A stretch of DNA of 64,000 nt from Mesodorylaimus sp. YZB2_4 (taxonomy: Eukaryota; Nematoda; Enoplea; Dorylaimida; Dorylaimidae). Made by a program: the position numbers and the translations under genes. The first letter of the stretch is position 1, and every line of letters begins with the position of its first letter. This document shows, one piece after another, positions 47,674 through 60,328 of this stretch. Below the pieces are notes generated by a model. It saw nothing but the letters and a program-made list of their open reading frames with translations, made no database searches and had not been told where the DNA came from. The DNA lies in assembly GCA_030248295.1 (NCBI GenBank), contig JASANH010001723.1, positions 806,001 to 870,000 on the forward strand, read 5' to 3'.

Positions 47674-47757
47674 CTGATGACAACCGCCCGATGGTCGAAA
47701 CGCCAAATGTGCTTGTATTGCTTGTATTTGTATTACAGAATGCTTCGAATAAAAAGT
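47674..47757 (+). other. Hammerhead-core-like motif next to an A-rich end
   Basis: CTGATGA (47674-47680) is followed 17 bp later by GAAAC, the two conserved strands of a hammerhead core. A weak ACC/GGT stem lies between them. An AATAAAA sits downstream. The same phrase occurs in 3' or terminal regions of invertebrate retroelements. Stem pairing is poor, so this may be a decayed copy or coincidence. Confidence 0.25.
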
Positions 47758-47959
47758 TCTAGTCGTTGATTAGTTCAAAGCTAAAGCTGTTATTCCCGAA
47801 GCAGCATCACTCTGTGTCCCGTTCTTGCTGCTTAATCATCTATGACATTTTGCCCATGGCACATTTTCGCATATGATATACACACCAAGAAAATAACCAA
47901 GTCCGAATGTAAGCCCATCCAACATTAAACAGTTGTCGCATTTTGTCACATCTGACCTG

Positions 47960-49027
47960 TCACTCTTGAGTCCTTTGATGCTTGGCCCTTAGATCTTGAA
48001 GGATCTGTTGTGGTTCAATTCCGTACTGCCTAGCTGATTCCAAGTCGCGCATTAAGTGCTCCTCGACTGCATCCATCACTGGAAAAAGTGTTAGCGGATC
48101 TGTTGTAAGTGCTCGTGCACTCTTATTCTTGGCCGCCTCCACGTGCTCTCATGCTTATGCCCATGCAGACTAGGCTATCATAATCCAGAGAAGCGATGGC
48201 CCGTTATGAAGGGGTGGCAGACAATGAAAGCAACTCGTAAACGGGGGAAGCAGGAAAGTACACTGGAGATAGACATGACATCTGAACTGTCATGCAGGGT
48301 TTCATTCCTCACCGTTCGATACAGGTGATTGATACAGCGTGACATGTCCCCGCAGCCTGATGTCAACAGAAAACTCACTTTGTAGACGTAAATTGGACGG
48401 CTCGTTGAATCCGAGTTGGAATGATGGATCGTCCGTCCCGGACCTTTTCAATGGTTGCCAACCGACTAAAAAAACGTGCACGCTATTGTGAAGAATAAGC
48501 TTGTAAAAGCATTCTTGTCCCTGCACCTGCACCTGCTGACTGAAATAAGTATGAATTTGTCTGCTGTCGAGTTTGAACATAAATCTCGCATACAGACAAA
48601 CATTCGAGTCCTACGCCAACTTGGCTTGTAACAAGAACTTCCCTGTTTCACCTGCCCCACATCCTTACCTCCTCTCCGTTGTGGCATCGGGAAGCGATCC
48701 ATCGATGACACTTCCTCGCTCATGATCTCCTGAGCCTATGAAACAACGAGAATCATAAACCCCTTTACTGCAATGACTCCTATCCACTCACTGTGTTCTC
48801 CTTCGCTGGACCTTTCCTCAGGTTTCGAAGGTCACTTTGAAGTTTCTCCAGCTGACAATAAATTGTGAAGAAGGAGTTATATAACTTAAGAATCGATAAG
48901 CAAGCGATACCTGCTGCTGCATTTGGACCAGCTGATCACCATTTTGTCGCCCTTGGGTCACTTCAGCTTTCTGGGCTCCGATCAATCCTCCTAATGCTAA
49001 AACAAGAAAAACCACCGCCTGGGTCAT
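47960..49027 (-). CDS. Small secreted precursor with dibasic sites, unrecognised
   Basis: Exons on the minus strand 49027-48911, 48851-48792, 48735-48669, 48465-48379 and 48078-47960 join in consistent phases to 149 aa. ATG 49027 is favoured because an acceptor (TATTTCCAG) ends one base upstream; an in-frame ATG at 49045 is the alternative. The signal peptide is MTQAVVFLVLALGGLIGAQK. A Gln/Leu-rich helical segment follows (LVQMQQQLEKLQSDLRNL). Then come RFPMPQRR and GWQPLKR with dibasic cleavage sites, and a ~60-residue C-terminal helical stretch (MMDAVEEHLMRDLESARQYG onward). The layout is that of a peptide prohormone. It has no cysteines and no obvious amidation signal. Resemblance of the C-terminal part to CRF-like diuretic hormones is very weak. 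Confidence 0.62.
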
Positions 49028-51395
49028 ACTGGAAATACGTTTCACCCGATGCGTGGGAATGAGTAGTTTTATGCCAGAGGTTGAGCAAATGTAATGTGGA
49101 AGAGGGAAGGCATATTCCTCCCACGACCCTTGACTCAGATCTGAATATCCATGTTTTCATTGTGCTAACATAAAGAACAACTAAACGGAAACTCACCCTT
49201 CGTTAAAACAAGGACACATAATGAGATAAAAGGCACAAGCGATTAGTATCGATCAGCCTTGCTAATCAGATCAGCTATCCTGTCGGGAATGGACCACATG
49301 ACCCTGTTGTACTCCGACAGAGAGACAGAGGAGTGGCCAGCATAAGCAACCTTATGCACGATTTCTTTCCCTACTTCTCACGCGAGAGAATGAACTCAAG
49401 CTGGACTAAATGGGCGTAGAAAAGTTCCTGCTCATTGCTTACCTAAAGACACAAGTCCAAAAAATATTGTAACCCGAATCATGCTGTCCATGGCCGCGGA
49501 ACCTTGTCTAGTCTGAATTGTGTAAATGCTGGTCTAGCGAAGCTTCTATAAAGTTAAAACCCAATTTCCTGGCAGCGCTGAAGTGGTCGTCAGGTAAAAC
49601 GCATTAGACTCGCGATCAGCCGAGTGCGAGGAAGCGCAGAACGGATACGGGCGTTGGTGATAAGGCCAATGATAGCGCAAAACACTCTCCGCCCTCCGCC
49701 TTACTGCTCGCGCACTTAACTCAGTGGCCCGCTTTATTAGCACTGCTTTCCGGCGTGACGTTGTAAGCGGATTATGATCAAAACAATTCACCAATACTCG
49801 CAGTCATCACGCGCTAGTGCGTGGCAAAGGTTTATTCTTATTCACGAGGAGAAGCCCGCACAATGAAGGCATCAAGTTTACGTGACTTCTGACAGTATAG
49901 TTTCCAAGTTGACGTGTTGATTCGCATGCCTTGTGATAAGGACGTAATCGCTCCTAAGTGGGTATCCAAATGCCAGAGTCTTTCTAATACCTGTCCCAAC
50001 AAAGGGCATGTGTCGCCAGCCCTGAATGTCTAGGCATCATGATCAGTTCCTTCTGTGGTTGTTAAGTTCACTGCTTTGTCCTTACTGTACATAGTGCTGC
50101 ATGAAAAAAACATGTCCAGGCAATAAAGCTGGTCTTAAATTATAAGATGGATTCACTTTGCAAATAGAACTCCCGCTAACCTCGTTCAAATACCTGCATT
50201 CAAAAGTGGTTCCGTTGCTCTATAAAGAATGACTCTATGTGATCCAGGCGGCTCGGCTAGACTCGGCTGGTATAAGAACAATTTCATTTTCCGATTTTTT
50301 TCTTGATGCGCGCGAAGCAGTCAAGGCTTTCAAGCAAGAGCCGCAGAGCCAAACTTTCGAATGCAGGTATTTGTAGATTAGCGGGAACCATATTCGCAAA
50401 TGGCGGATAGCAGACTCTGATGTTAGAGGAATCACCATTCCATGAGACGGATGGGCTCATCGTGAAATCCCATGACTTGGGCTGATCGAATGACGCGTGC
50501 CACAAAGCGCATCTGTGGGACTATGAGAGATTGACTGCAACCCCCCCCCCCCCCCCCCCCCCAGAGGTATAGTTCCGTGACATGATAGTGCAACCCGCAT
50601 TTGATGATCAAGTTTTGACAAGGGGTTTGTGTGTTACGCAACACGTTCTGCCAGTCGAGTACAAAGCCCATAAACCGTATTTTCAAGTTTCATCGGTTTC
50701 TGTACCTGTTTGACTGAAAGGCAATTCACAATCCCTCAACAAGCAAAAGCATAGAAATAATGAACAGCCAACCTTTCGGGACCATGTGAGGGCGCCAAGG
50801 GCGAGTGAGAATTACATAGCAGAAACGGAGAGCCAAATAGTGCAGCACGTTTGCATTTTTAGGCAGTTTTTTATTAACAATTTGTACAAGCGTGGGGCCC
50901 ATGGTTTTACTATAAAGGATAAGGAAATCGTGGGGTGGAGAGCAGACGACTGATACAAAGACCTTGCCCACACCATACGAGTTCATCGTCCTAAGCACGT
51001 CATTTTGTTTATCGTTTGCTAATTGGCCAATTATTTGAGTTTAGTGCCGTGCAAGCTTTTGACAGGGAGTTATCTGAGGTGGTATGGCGTTAGAATGCAA
51101 GGGAGGGTTACTATATCAGGTTAGTGCTTGTTTGCACACGGCTCGTTGCATCCAGAGGTTTGACTAAATAAGGAGCGATGGAAAAAATGCCATGCATGAT
51201 AATTTTTATTTTACCGAGGGCATTCATTTGGAAATCAGCTTTTCAGATTCTGCAAGTGACATCCAATGGTTACAAGCATTACTCTGCTTGCATACACTGC
51301 TTGCATACACCTCACAAAGCCGCTGACACAATCAGTGTAAGGTTGGTGCGGGTTGTGGCGACTTGGTCCTATATCGGACGCCGATACGCTGATCA
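49028..51395. other. Intergenic stretch with possible mobile-element debris
   Basis: About 2.4 kb. Minus-strand fragments at 49546-49794, 50284-50505 and 50726-50998 look partly coding but are short and unrelated to any family I recognise. A ~22-bp poly-C tract is at 50540-50562. A 14-bp direct repeat (ctgcttgcatacac) occurs near 51285-51311. Confidence 0.35.
50540..50562. repeat. Poly-C tract
   Basis: Uninterrupted run of about 22-23 C, similar in length to the one at 29520-29542. Confidence 0.9.
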
Positions 51396-52135
51396 ATGGC
51401 GGACTACGATGACGACAGCAGTCTGGCCTCGGAAGAGGAGGCGTCTGCTCCTCCTCCGCGGGTCCGCTCGGCTTACTCCTTCTACGTGCAAGAACAATAC
51501 CGGAAGGTTGCTGATGTGATGAACGTGCGCGAACCGAAGGAAGTGCTTAAAAGGGTCGGCCAACTCTGGAGGGAACTGTCCGGGGAGGAACGGGAGCCTT
51601 ACATCGAGGTGAGCACCCACCGTTTTATATGCTGAGTGATTTGCAGGTTTGATTGCTGCTTTCTAAATCAATCTGCACCCATTGCAGATGCACAATGCCG
51701 ATCGCGATCGCTATGAGAAGGAAAAGCAAAAGCGCTCTGGCAAGAATCCACGGAAATCGCGACGATCGCAGAAAAAGCGATCGAAGAAAGCAGAAGACGC
51801 GCCGAAGAAGCCCAGGTAAATGACACCATCGCCCTGTTCTAGTTGTCCTTATGAAATCTTGTTTGCCAGAAACGCATTCGTATTCTTCATGAGCAGTGTG
51901 TGGGACGAAATGCGCGACGAGCATCCGCGAGTGAAACACGCGAGTCCCATGAAGGAAGTCGGTCGAATGTAAGTGGGATTGGTTGCTTACAAGGCATTCC
52001 AACATGCGCATGATCTGACCCAGGTGGCGCCAGATGACGCCAACGGAGAAAGAGCCTTTCGTGGCGCTGGCCAACGAGGACAAGGAGCGCTACGCAAAGG
52101 AGAAAGAGGCAGCCGGCAACGTTCAAGCGGTGTGA
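51396..52135 (+). CDS. Two-box HMG protein (HMGB-like)
   Basis: Exons 51396-51608, 51688-51815, 51870-51968 and 52024-52135 give 183 aa. An acidic N-terminus (MADYDDDSSLASEEE) precedes HMG box A, from RSAYSFYVQEQYRKV to LWRELSGEEREPYIEMHNAD. A Lys/Arg-rich linker (KSRRSQKKRSKKAEDAPKKP) leads to box B, from RNAFVFFMSSVWDEMRDEHP to MWRQMTPTEKEPFVALANED. HMG boxes bind the minor groove and bend DNA in the nucleus. Unlike vertebrate HMGB1 there is no C-terminal acidic tail; the acidic stretch is at the front. No FACT/SSRP1 domain is present, so it is not SSRP1. Confidence 0.9.
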
Positions 52136-54533
52136 ACCTGGACGTGAATGATCGTGACAGTGTCGATGCATTAGCTGAGCTGATGTGCCTGTGAATGCTG
52201 TGGACGTACTTTTCTGTGCGGTGTCAGCCGCGAGACGAGATCGAACGTGAGCGATGAGCACAGGTTACGTCAGTATTGATCGAGCAGCAGGGACCGACAG
52301 GGATTAGTCATTCATACCTGTTGTGCTAAGCAGGGGTGTCTTTCAGCCAGCTCACGAGGCAGACCTCGTACCCTGGCAGGGCAGCTGTTTGAAAACTAAT
52401 CAAAATTGAGGGTATATGAACGAAAAAATACAGACTTTGCCCCGACAGGGTAAAGACCGTATTATCTCGTTTGTCTTTTCTCATTTACAGTATGATTAGT
52501 CTTGTCTCACCAGGGAAGGAATATCTTTAGTTCTCGAAGAAAGCTGGAAATACACTTTTGTATGCGACTGGTGATGAAAGGACGAGGTGTTGTCTTGACA
52601 GCTACACTGGCCGGAAATGAAATGTAGATGGTGTGAAATTAGTTTAGAAATTAGAGTATATGCAAAAATTGGCCTACATTATGGTATTTCTCATAAGAAT
52701 TGAGTTTAAACACTTTTATCAGAATTTGTGCCTCCAAAAGGGACAAACGAAAATTTACAGCACGTAGTCTTTTGCTTACATGCGGTAAGAAAATTTTTAA
52801 ATCTCGCGCGTTTATAGCATACGCGCTTTATTTTTATTCATTATGACTGCTAGTGGGCGGCAAAGGTTATCTATTGATGTGGGCGGAGCTGGCTTGGTTG
52901 TTGGAGGAGTCATCATTCGCCAATGCTTTATTCTTCTTTTAATCAAGTATATTTATGTGCAATTGAGATCGCCTTTATTGTTTACAGTAGTATCGCGGCT
53001 AACTAATCAAACGAATCAATTTTATTGTTGAGTTTTAAAAGTCTAGGAAGTTTTGGTAAGTTACTACTCACATTATTTGGGTACCACGGGTAGGCTCATC
53101 AAATTTGAGATAGGTGCCTGAGTGAATAAGAATAAGATTCACTCAGGACAAAAGAGATTATTTGTCCCCGGTCATGCTTATTTTACGTTTACGTAAATGT
53201 GACCAGTGTAGAGAAGGTTTTAATCAAGGATAGATACTCTACGGCGGTATACCAAAGTAGACTGATAAATCGATGGAAAGTGGAAAACCTTTTTTTAAAA
53301 GGGTTATTTATCACGATCCCAATGGTGCTCTAAAAAAAGGACAGCTGAAAAGCCGGCGTAACTTTTGCCTGCGAGCAAAGCCGAAAGAGACTCTGAAGCG
53401 ACGACGAATAGTCAAATTTTTTTATAAAATCGTATCAGAGGCCAAGTGGGCCAAAGCGCATTTTGAGTCGAACGAAGTTTTTTTTTACTTGGCCTGAACA
53501 ATAGTTGGTGTTTTCCGTCCACTGGCAATTTTTTAGTAAAGGGCCGGGTGAAAGCGCACTGTGAAAGTGGCCATTGGTTAGTCGTACCGTAAAGTTGGAT
53601 AAAAATGGATGGCTTTGGAATAAAATGAATTTCCAGCTCGATAAGCCTCTATTCGTTAGCCCTCAGTGTAATCTGTATAGAGGCAGGCGTGAGAATATAA
53701 AAGTAAGAGGAATGTTAAATTACTGGAGGCTTTCGCTGGGTTCGTTTTCCGAAACTTGATCGATGAGCTAATTTGTATGCGCGAATTATGTGATGAGAAT
53801 GTGAAAAGGTCGCGTTTTCGCCATTGTGTAATATGAGGCTTGGTGCGTGCTCTTGGACCGAGTGCCTCCATCAGGCCTCCTCATTTAACCACCTCGGCGG
53901 CACGTTGTGACAAGCCTGGCTATTTTACGGTTTCTCCGCTGTAGATGAAAGCTAAAAGAAGCGGACGTCGCATCGATTTTAACCACTTTTGATGACCACG
54001 TTTGTGAATGCTAGTCGCCCGAACTCATTATCGCGTTTTAGTCTATACTCGGCCGCGGGCTATGTCCTATCGTGCATGACATGGAGTGTAGTTTCGTCCT
54101 ATTTTTTGATAGCTTTACACACTGGTTGCTTGTCAAGGACTAGTTCCATTTTCTAGATCTACTTCGCAGTGGGGGTGGGACTCGTTAGTGAGCTGCTGCT
54201 TTCTTGAAGCTGGACCGACGATGATAGATGGGTGGCCGCTTACGTGATGGCGTGTAGGTGTAGGAATTGTCAATTTCTTTTGACGTCATTTGTTTCGCGC
54301 ATGATTTGCGAAGATATTGCCTGCAAACTGATCCGTCATTTTCGTTAAGTATGGTGCTCTGTGCTGCAGAAGCGGGAAGGAATTGCCAGATTCACACTGC
54401 CTGGAAGTGCGCCCACCACGTTTTGGCTGTGCTTTCAGAATAATTACTTTTCACTGGCGGGGCTGTTGCATTAGAATGGGGCTTTTTTCTAATTCGACCT
54501 CGTTTGATTTTTAGAATTCCATAGTCGACGTCG
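52136..54533. other. Intergenic stretch upstream of the X11/Mint gene
   Basis: About 2.4 kb, AT-rich in the middle, with only short frames (for example 53273-53497, rich in Lys and Arg) lacking support. The right end holds the X11 5' UTR, including an acceptor-like TTTGATTTTTAG about 20 bp before its ATG. Confidence 0.4.
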
Positions 54534-57500
54534 ATGGCGAGCTTGGAGACGCGATACGATTCGCTTTCTACACTTCCGCCAGACCAAAAAAAGGAAACGA
54601 GCTCGGAAAATCGATTAGAAACGACGAGAGCGGAACACGGCGACGAGAGAATCGGATTAGATGGCGACGACGACGAGACGGGAGCCCATGCACGAAATAG
54701 CCATCATCGAGTCGCCATCGAACGAAGCATAGTTTTGGAAAAGCCGACAGAATTTGTGGAAGCCGCGTCAAATTGTGCACAAATAATGTCAACGGCCGTT
54801 TTCGATAAACAAGTAGAAATGGGAGAGGCACCCGTGTCGGTCGAAAAAACGGCTCAGTTTTCGAAAGCGGCGCTGACTGCTTTGAAGGGCCCAGCTTCGT
54901 CAATGTTCTCTGGAGAGCAACTGGACGATTCGAAGCTAGTCAAGAAACCCAAGTCGACCAGCCCCGGCGACCGGAGTGTAACTAATGGCGAGTACGACTC
55001 GATTTCTGATCTACGCGGTCCCCCAGTCCTAGACCGATTCGAGCATTCGTCAACGCCACGTTCGGCAAAGAGTCCGGATCGGCCGACGTCTTTAGAACGT
55101 CAGCAGTTTGCCGTGCCCACGGTCGGAATTAATGCATCGTCGGTTGCATTTGCGGGTGTGCCATCCGGTCCCATATATCCGTATGGACCATATTTTGCGA
55201 ACCCGTTTATGGCCCCATTCGTTGCGCATCTTCCACAAGCTCAAGGAAACGACTTTAGCGAACTTCCCCATTCAGCATATACGGACTCATTCGGTGGTAA
55301 GGCCGGACATTCCGCTTCCTACAACAACTCCGAGTTCATTGCGCACGCAAAATATTATCGAGAATTGTTAGAACAATACTTGAGAAGTATGGAAACTGCC
55401 TCCTACACTGAAGATTCCGAAATCGGAGAAAGCACTTTGTCATCAGCCGTCAATTTAAAGTTCGATCCGGAAACGGGTGTGGCCAAAATGACTTTATCAG
55501 ACAAGTCTACTCCGACAACCGATTGTAATGCGAATGGCTTGAACGATGTAGGTTCGACGTGTCTGCCTAGCCAGTGTGACCATCAGAAAAAAGACCAGGT
55601 GTGTCACATTGTTTGGGACTTGTGTGTCTGAATTACAGAATTTTCTTGTAGGCTGGCCTATCCTGCTTTGAAAGAGCGGTAGCACGCGACGAGGAGACGG
55701 CTGACGGTGAGTTGTCGGAGAGGACCTAGTTAATTATTTTGACTTGAACTGACTGTTGTCGTGTTTGGCTTATTCGATTTAGGTTGTCCGAGAAACTGCG
55801 ATGAACAGTCGAAAGAAGGCACTCGCGAGGAAGAGGTAGCAGACGTGAGTTCAGGCTCTGTTTTGCTCCCTGAAGTTTATGTGTATTTTTACAATTAGAT
55901 AAGCAAGGAGGTCGAAAACACGCTCGTGAGCAATGGAGAGGCGTGTGCTAATAATATGGATCAAGCGACTTGTGAAAACACGGACGTCTCGACGGCAGCC
56001 TTAATAAGGAAACAGATCTCGGAAATCGAGAAGCAGATCTTAAGGAATGCCCAGAATCAGAATACGCGCAAGGTAGGAGACAGAATTAGTCTCTCTCTAT
56101 CTTTGGCCGTGGGACGTAGTTTAAGTGATACCCTTAGATTGCATTGGGCTGGGCTTAATGCCTTATGCTTTCGCCGCTTTTAGATGGACCCGAAAGAGGT
56201 GGAGGCTTTCTTAGCAGAACAGAAATCTGCTTTTTGCGCTGACGCTTTCAGTTCCGGTATGGCGGAGACACGTGCTTCTGAACAGCGTGTACAGGTGACT
56301 GACTGACTGTTTGTGTGTTCACATTCGTTAACTATGCTAATCGTGCGTGTTTGTAGGATTCAGTAATCTCTTGCTTCGACCGTGCTCCTGTGCGTCAAAC
56401 GAAGACGCAGTTCGAAAGACCTGTTGCTGCAGCGATGGCTGGATCTCTAGCACCGTTGGCGTCTTCTGTTCAACCGTCCGGTTACGTGGACCCATATTTT
56501 GGTCAGGCAGCGTCGGTCGTAATGCCTGGTTCCGTGTATCCTCCAACCAACGTTCCTTGGCAGCCGAACTTCTACTATGCAGCTGGATGGCCACCGTCTG
56601 CCGATTCGTTGTCTTATGGTGGCCAGTTTGGTGGACGGTTGCCGTTTCCTGCCGTCAGTGGGGTCGGTCAATTGTCTGTTTACGGCGCCGCAATTGGAAA
56701 CCTACCCTATTCTTATGCGGTGCCGCAAAGACCCGTTTATGCGAGCACAACGCCGCCTGCTATTCCTCATATGAACGAATTTACGAAACCTGATTTCCGG
56801 CCGGAAAACACGCAGGAACTCGGGCCGAATCGATCGAGCACACTGGCACGACGAGTAAGTGGTCTTTGTGTCGTGTAGCAGCCCGTGTCGTCGTATGTTT
56901 TACGTAATTGGTATCGATTGAGTGGTCTCAGAGTGAACCCTCGTCGACCGTGCTCGACAATAAGGTTCTTTTTTGGTTTCCAGAATGAAACTAATTGCGT
57001 TGCGGCAGTCGAAATGTCCGCTCCTTCATCATCCTCTTCGTCGTCGGCCTTGTCATCGCTAGATGGAACGCCATTCAAGTCTGTCGAGAACATACGAAAG
57101 TTTATTCGACCCTGCGATTCGGCCAGCATTGATTCGATTGGAAGCTTTAGAGAAACAAACGACGATGACGATGGTCGTTGGGTGTCTCAAGATCGACGCA
57201 GTTCAGGAAATCATGCTGATGACGAGGACGAACCCGTTTGGGTTCTAAGGTAAAAGATTGAAAATCGGTTAATGTGGGATGAGTGGGAGAGTGCGTTTTA
57301 AGGGAATCTTATGTTCGGAAGATGAAACGGGAGGAAGAAAGGAAGGCGCAGAAAGAGAGATATGAAGCTAAGCGCCTGCAACAGAACAATTTGGAGTCGG
57401 CCGATAGTAAGCGAGCGTCAGATTCCGAGTGCAAGAGTAGAATATTTGGTGTTTTTTTAGAAGCTATGGCTGATTCGGATGACAATGAAACGGACAAGTT

Positions 57501-60328
57501 GCTGGGAGTGCAACAGCGACCGCACGAACGAAAACAGAATGGAAACGCGGGAGTGGCCGAGGCGCAGAAGCAGCAACAGCAGCAGCAGGTATGGTAGTTC
57601 AGTCATTGCAACAGGTCCAATGTGACAATGAGTGACGGTTTGTTTCAGAAGAAGGGGAAGAAAAAGAAAGAAGGTGAGCCTTTGTTTGTGCGTGTGGTTT
57701 CCAAATAGGCTGCACTGGTGCGTGCGAGTTTTGTGCTTTTCTTCATATTATGCCCTGTTGAGGCACTAAGTTTAGTTGAGGCTGCGAGAATGGGGGATGC
57801 ACAGAAGATTTTTGTAGTCGTGGAATGAATGTTGGTGGTCTGTGTAGAAAGGAAAGACATGGTGGGCTCCCATTATCTTCCTTATGAGAATCGCACTCGC
57901 TTGTTGAGTAGGAGTCATGTTTGACTGGTTTGCTTCTTTTTGTTCTGGCACCAATGAGATACGACACGGGATTTGAGTTTTGCACACGATTTGTGCATTC
58001 TGAAGTTTTTTCTTTGGTAAGTAGGACATTCGGTGGTAGAGCTCTGTAATGATCTCGATAGTGGCAATTATGCACGAATAACGGGCCGTGTGGTGTGAAT
58101 AATCCCTCATGTGTTATCCTTCGTTTCGCTACAGTGGGCTGTTTGAAATCAGAAGCCAGTTTGTGCATTTTGATCCATGTTTAAGTTAAACTTACGATTA
58201 GTGCTTTTGATTTAGACGATTTTAGTAGTCATGTTTATATTTTGGATTGGTAAGGTGGGAATTAGAGTTTCTATGCGTTGTAGTTATTATTCACGAACCT
58301 GCAGTGCTGATCGAAGGCGTATTGTTTCGGGCGAGATACCTCGGATCGACGCAGTTGGCGTGTGATGGTCGGCCAAGCAAATCGACTCGAATGATGCAGG
58401 CGCAGGAAGCGGTGGCTCGAATAAAAGTAAGGTTGTGTAACGGGAATGAAGAGGGTGGCAAGTCTGCTATACTTTTGTTTCAGGCACCGGATGGGGAGCA
58501 CCAACCTTTTACGGACGTGGATTTGTTTATTTCGACGGAAAAAATCATGGTTTTGAATTCGGACTTACAGGTACAACAGATTCGGTTTATTTGACGCCGC
58601 TTTGAAGAGGTTTAGTGAACGTGGGTTGGGTTTGTTGTAGGACAGCATTATGATGGATCACCCATTGCGGACAATAAGGTAGCTGTTTTGGAGTTCTGTG
58701 TGGAGGACTGAGCCATGGTCATTTTGGTTTAGTTATATTGCTGACATCGGCGATTTGGTGGTGTTGATGGCTCGTCGTGTGTCGCAGTCTACGCCGGATA
58801 GTCCAGAATCCATGGGACGACGTACTCCGAGAATTATGTGTCATGTGTTCGAATCGGACGAGGTATGGCATGCGGGAGTATCAAAGAGCCTTAATGGGAA
58901 GATAGTTTTATTTAGGCGCAGTTCATTGCTCAGTCGATCGGGCAAGCGTTCCAAGTGGCGTACATGGAGTTCTTGCGTGCCAATGGTATCGAGGATACGA
59001 ATTGCATGCGCGATGTGGATTATCAGGAAGTTCTGAATGCACAGGTGTGACAGTGCGGGGAGGTGACTGGGCACGACGCGAATATAACTTTCGTTGCAGG
59101 AAATGTTTGGGGAGGAGCTGGAAATGTTTGCAAGGAAGGAGACGGAAAGAGATGTAAGTGGTCCTATAGTAGCTGACGGGCTCGCTCCAATCGTTATCTC
59201 TTATGATCAGGTGGTAGTTCCGAAGCAAAAGAATGAAATCCTTGGCGTGGTTATTGTGGAGTCTGGTTGGGGGAGTATGCTTCCAACTGTGGTCATAGCC
59301 AATCTGATGCCTGGAGGGCCAGCGGCGAGGTCGAATCAGTTGAATATTGGCGATCACATAATCACTATCAATGGCATATCATTGGTTGGGCTACCTTTGT
59401 CGGAGTGCCAGAATCATATTCGGGTGAGTGATTGTTGTGGATATTGTTTGGTACTGTAATTATAGCGAGCGATTGCAGAGTGTTCGGCACCTGACCGCTG
59501 TCAAGTTGACAGTTGTTCGCACTGCGCCAGTGGTCGAAGTACGAATGCGGAGGCCCGACACCAAGTACCAATTGGGATTTAGCGTTCAAAACGGAGTGGT
59601 AAGCAAGCTGGGCTCCAGTTGAGTTTGGTCGTTTGCCCGCTGTGGGTATTTCAGATTTGCAGTCTGCTTCGTGGAGGCATTGGAGAACGTGGGGGAGTTC
59701 GAGTTGGCCATAGGATCATCGAAATCAATTCCCAGAGCGTTGTTGCAGTCCCGCATGAAACAGTAGTTACCATATTGGCATCAGCAGTCGGAGAGGTGAG
59801 TACTGGGTTTTCATCACGTGGGTGCTTCCCCGAGTATGTCCCCTTGAATATGCCTCCATCTGGGACTTACTTAATTGAGCAAGAACGAGTGTATGGAACA
59901 CAATTAATCAGCCGTGGGTGCCTTTTCCTGACGCTGAGGGGGGGGGGGGGGTTGAGTATGACGATAGTTTAATTTGTACTAAAGTAACCCTACCGGGTGC
60001 CAGTAGTGGGCTTTGGTGCATGGCACTTTGTACTGTAGAAACTGAATTTTACATTCTCATACAATGGTTTTGAGGTATTCAAGTTTTTATGTCTCGCCCT
60101 GAGGGCATGTTTAAGTGGAATGTACTGCGGGGGATGAACTTCCCCAGGACTTCTGCTTATGTTGGGGGTAGTTATGGTGCCTGTGATTTATGTCAGGGTC
60201 TGCAGTTCATGTCAGTCCCGTTTGGTTATCGCACAGACAAAGTCCTTTCATTTCAGATCCAAATGAAAACCATGCCAACATCCATGTACCGTTTGCTGAC
60301 TGGACAAGAAACACCCAATTATTTGTAA
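54534..60328 (+). CDS. APBA: X11/Mint/LIN-10 adaptor (PTB-PDZ-PDZ)
   Basis: Nineteen exons with matching phases give 1,215 aa: 54534-55598, 55652-55706, 55783-55844, 55899-56072, 56184-56294, 56357-56854, 56984-57249, 57303-57588, 57649-57673, 58305-58426, 58484-58570, 58641-58678, 58733-58862, 58916-59044, 59100-59153, 59211-59423, 59479-59598, 59655-59795, 60257-60328. The PTB domain shows [63 protein letters not shown]1 has [23 protein letters not shown]2 has [20 protein letters not shown]. The end [14 protein letters not shown] matches the family C-terminus that folds onto PDZ1. These adaptors bind NPxY tails and channels and act in receptor trafficking and synapses. The ~700-residue low-complexity N-terminus is longer than in vertebrates; a Munc18-binding site is not evident. 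Confidence 0.96.

Larger units (their letters stand above)
45963..47959. other. Intergenic stretch with repeats
   Basis: About 2 kb with no supported gene. It contains a short G run near 47082-47091, a diverged tandem duplication (47164-47334) and a mobile-element-like 3' end motif near 47674. Confidence 0.4.

Noticed and set aside
49546..49794. Minus-strand 82-codon ORF as a gene
   Set aside because: Basic composition and position in repeat-like DNA, with no conserved motif or splice support.
51396..52135. FACT subunit SSRP1
   Set aside because: Only two HMG boxes in 183 aa; no SSRP1 core.
56932..56983. A 33-bp micro-exon in X11 at [11 protein letters not shown]
   Set aside because: It would leave a ~19-bp intron before the next exon, too short to splice.
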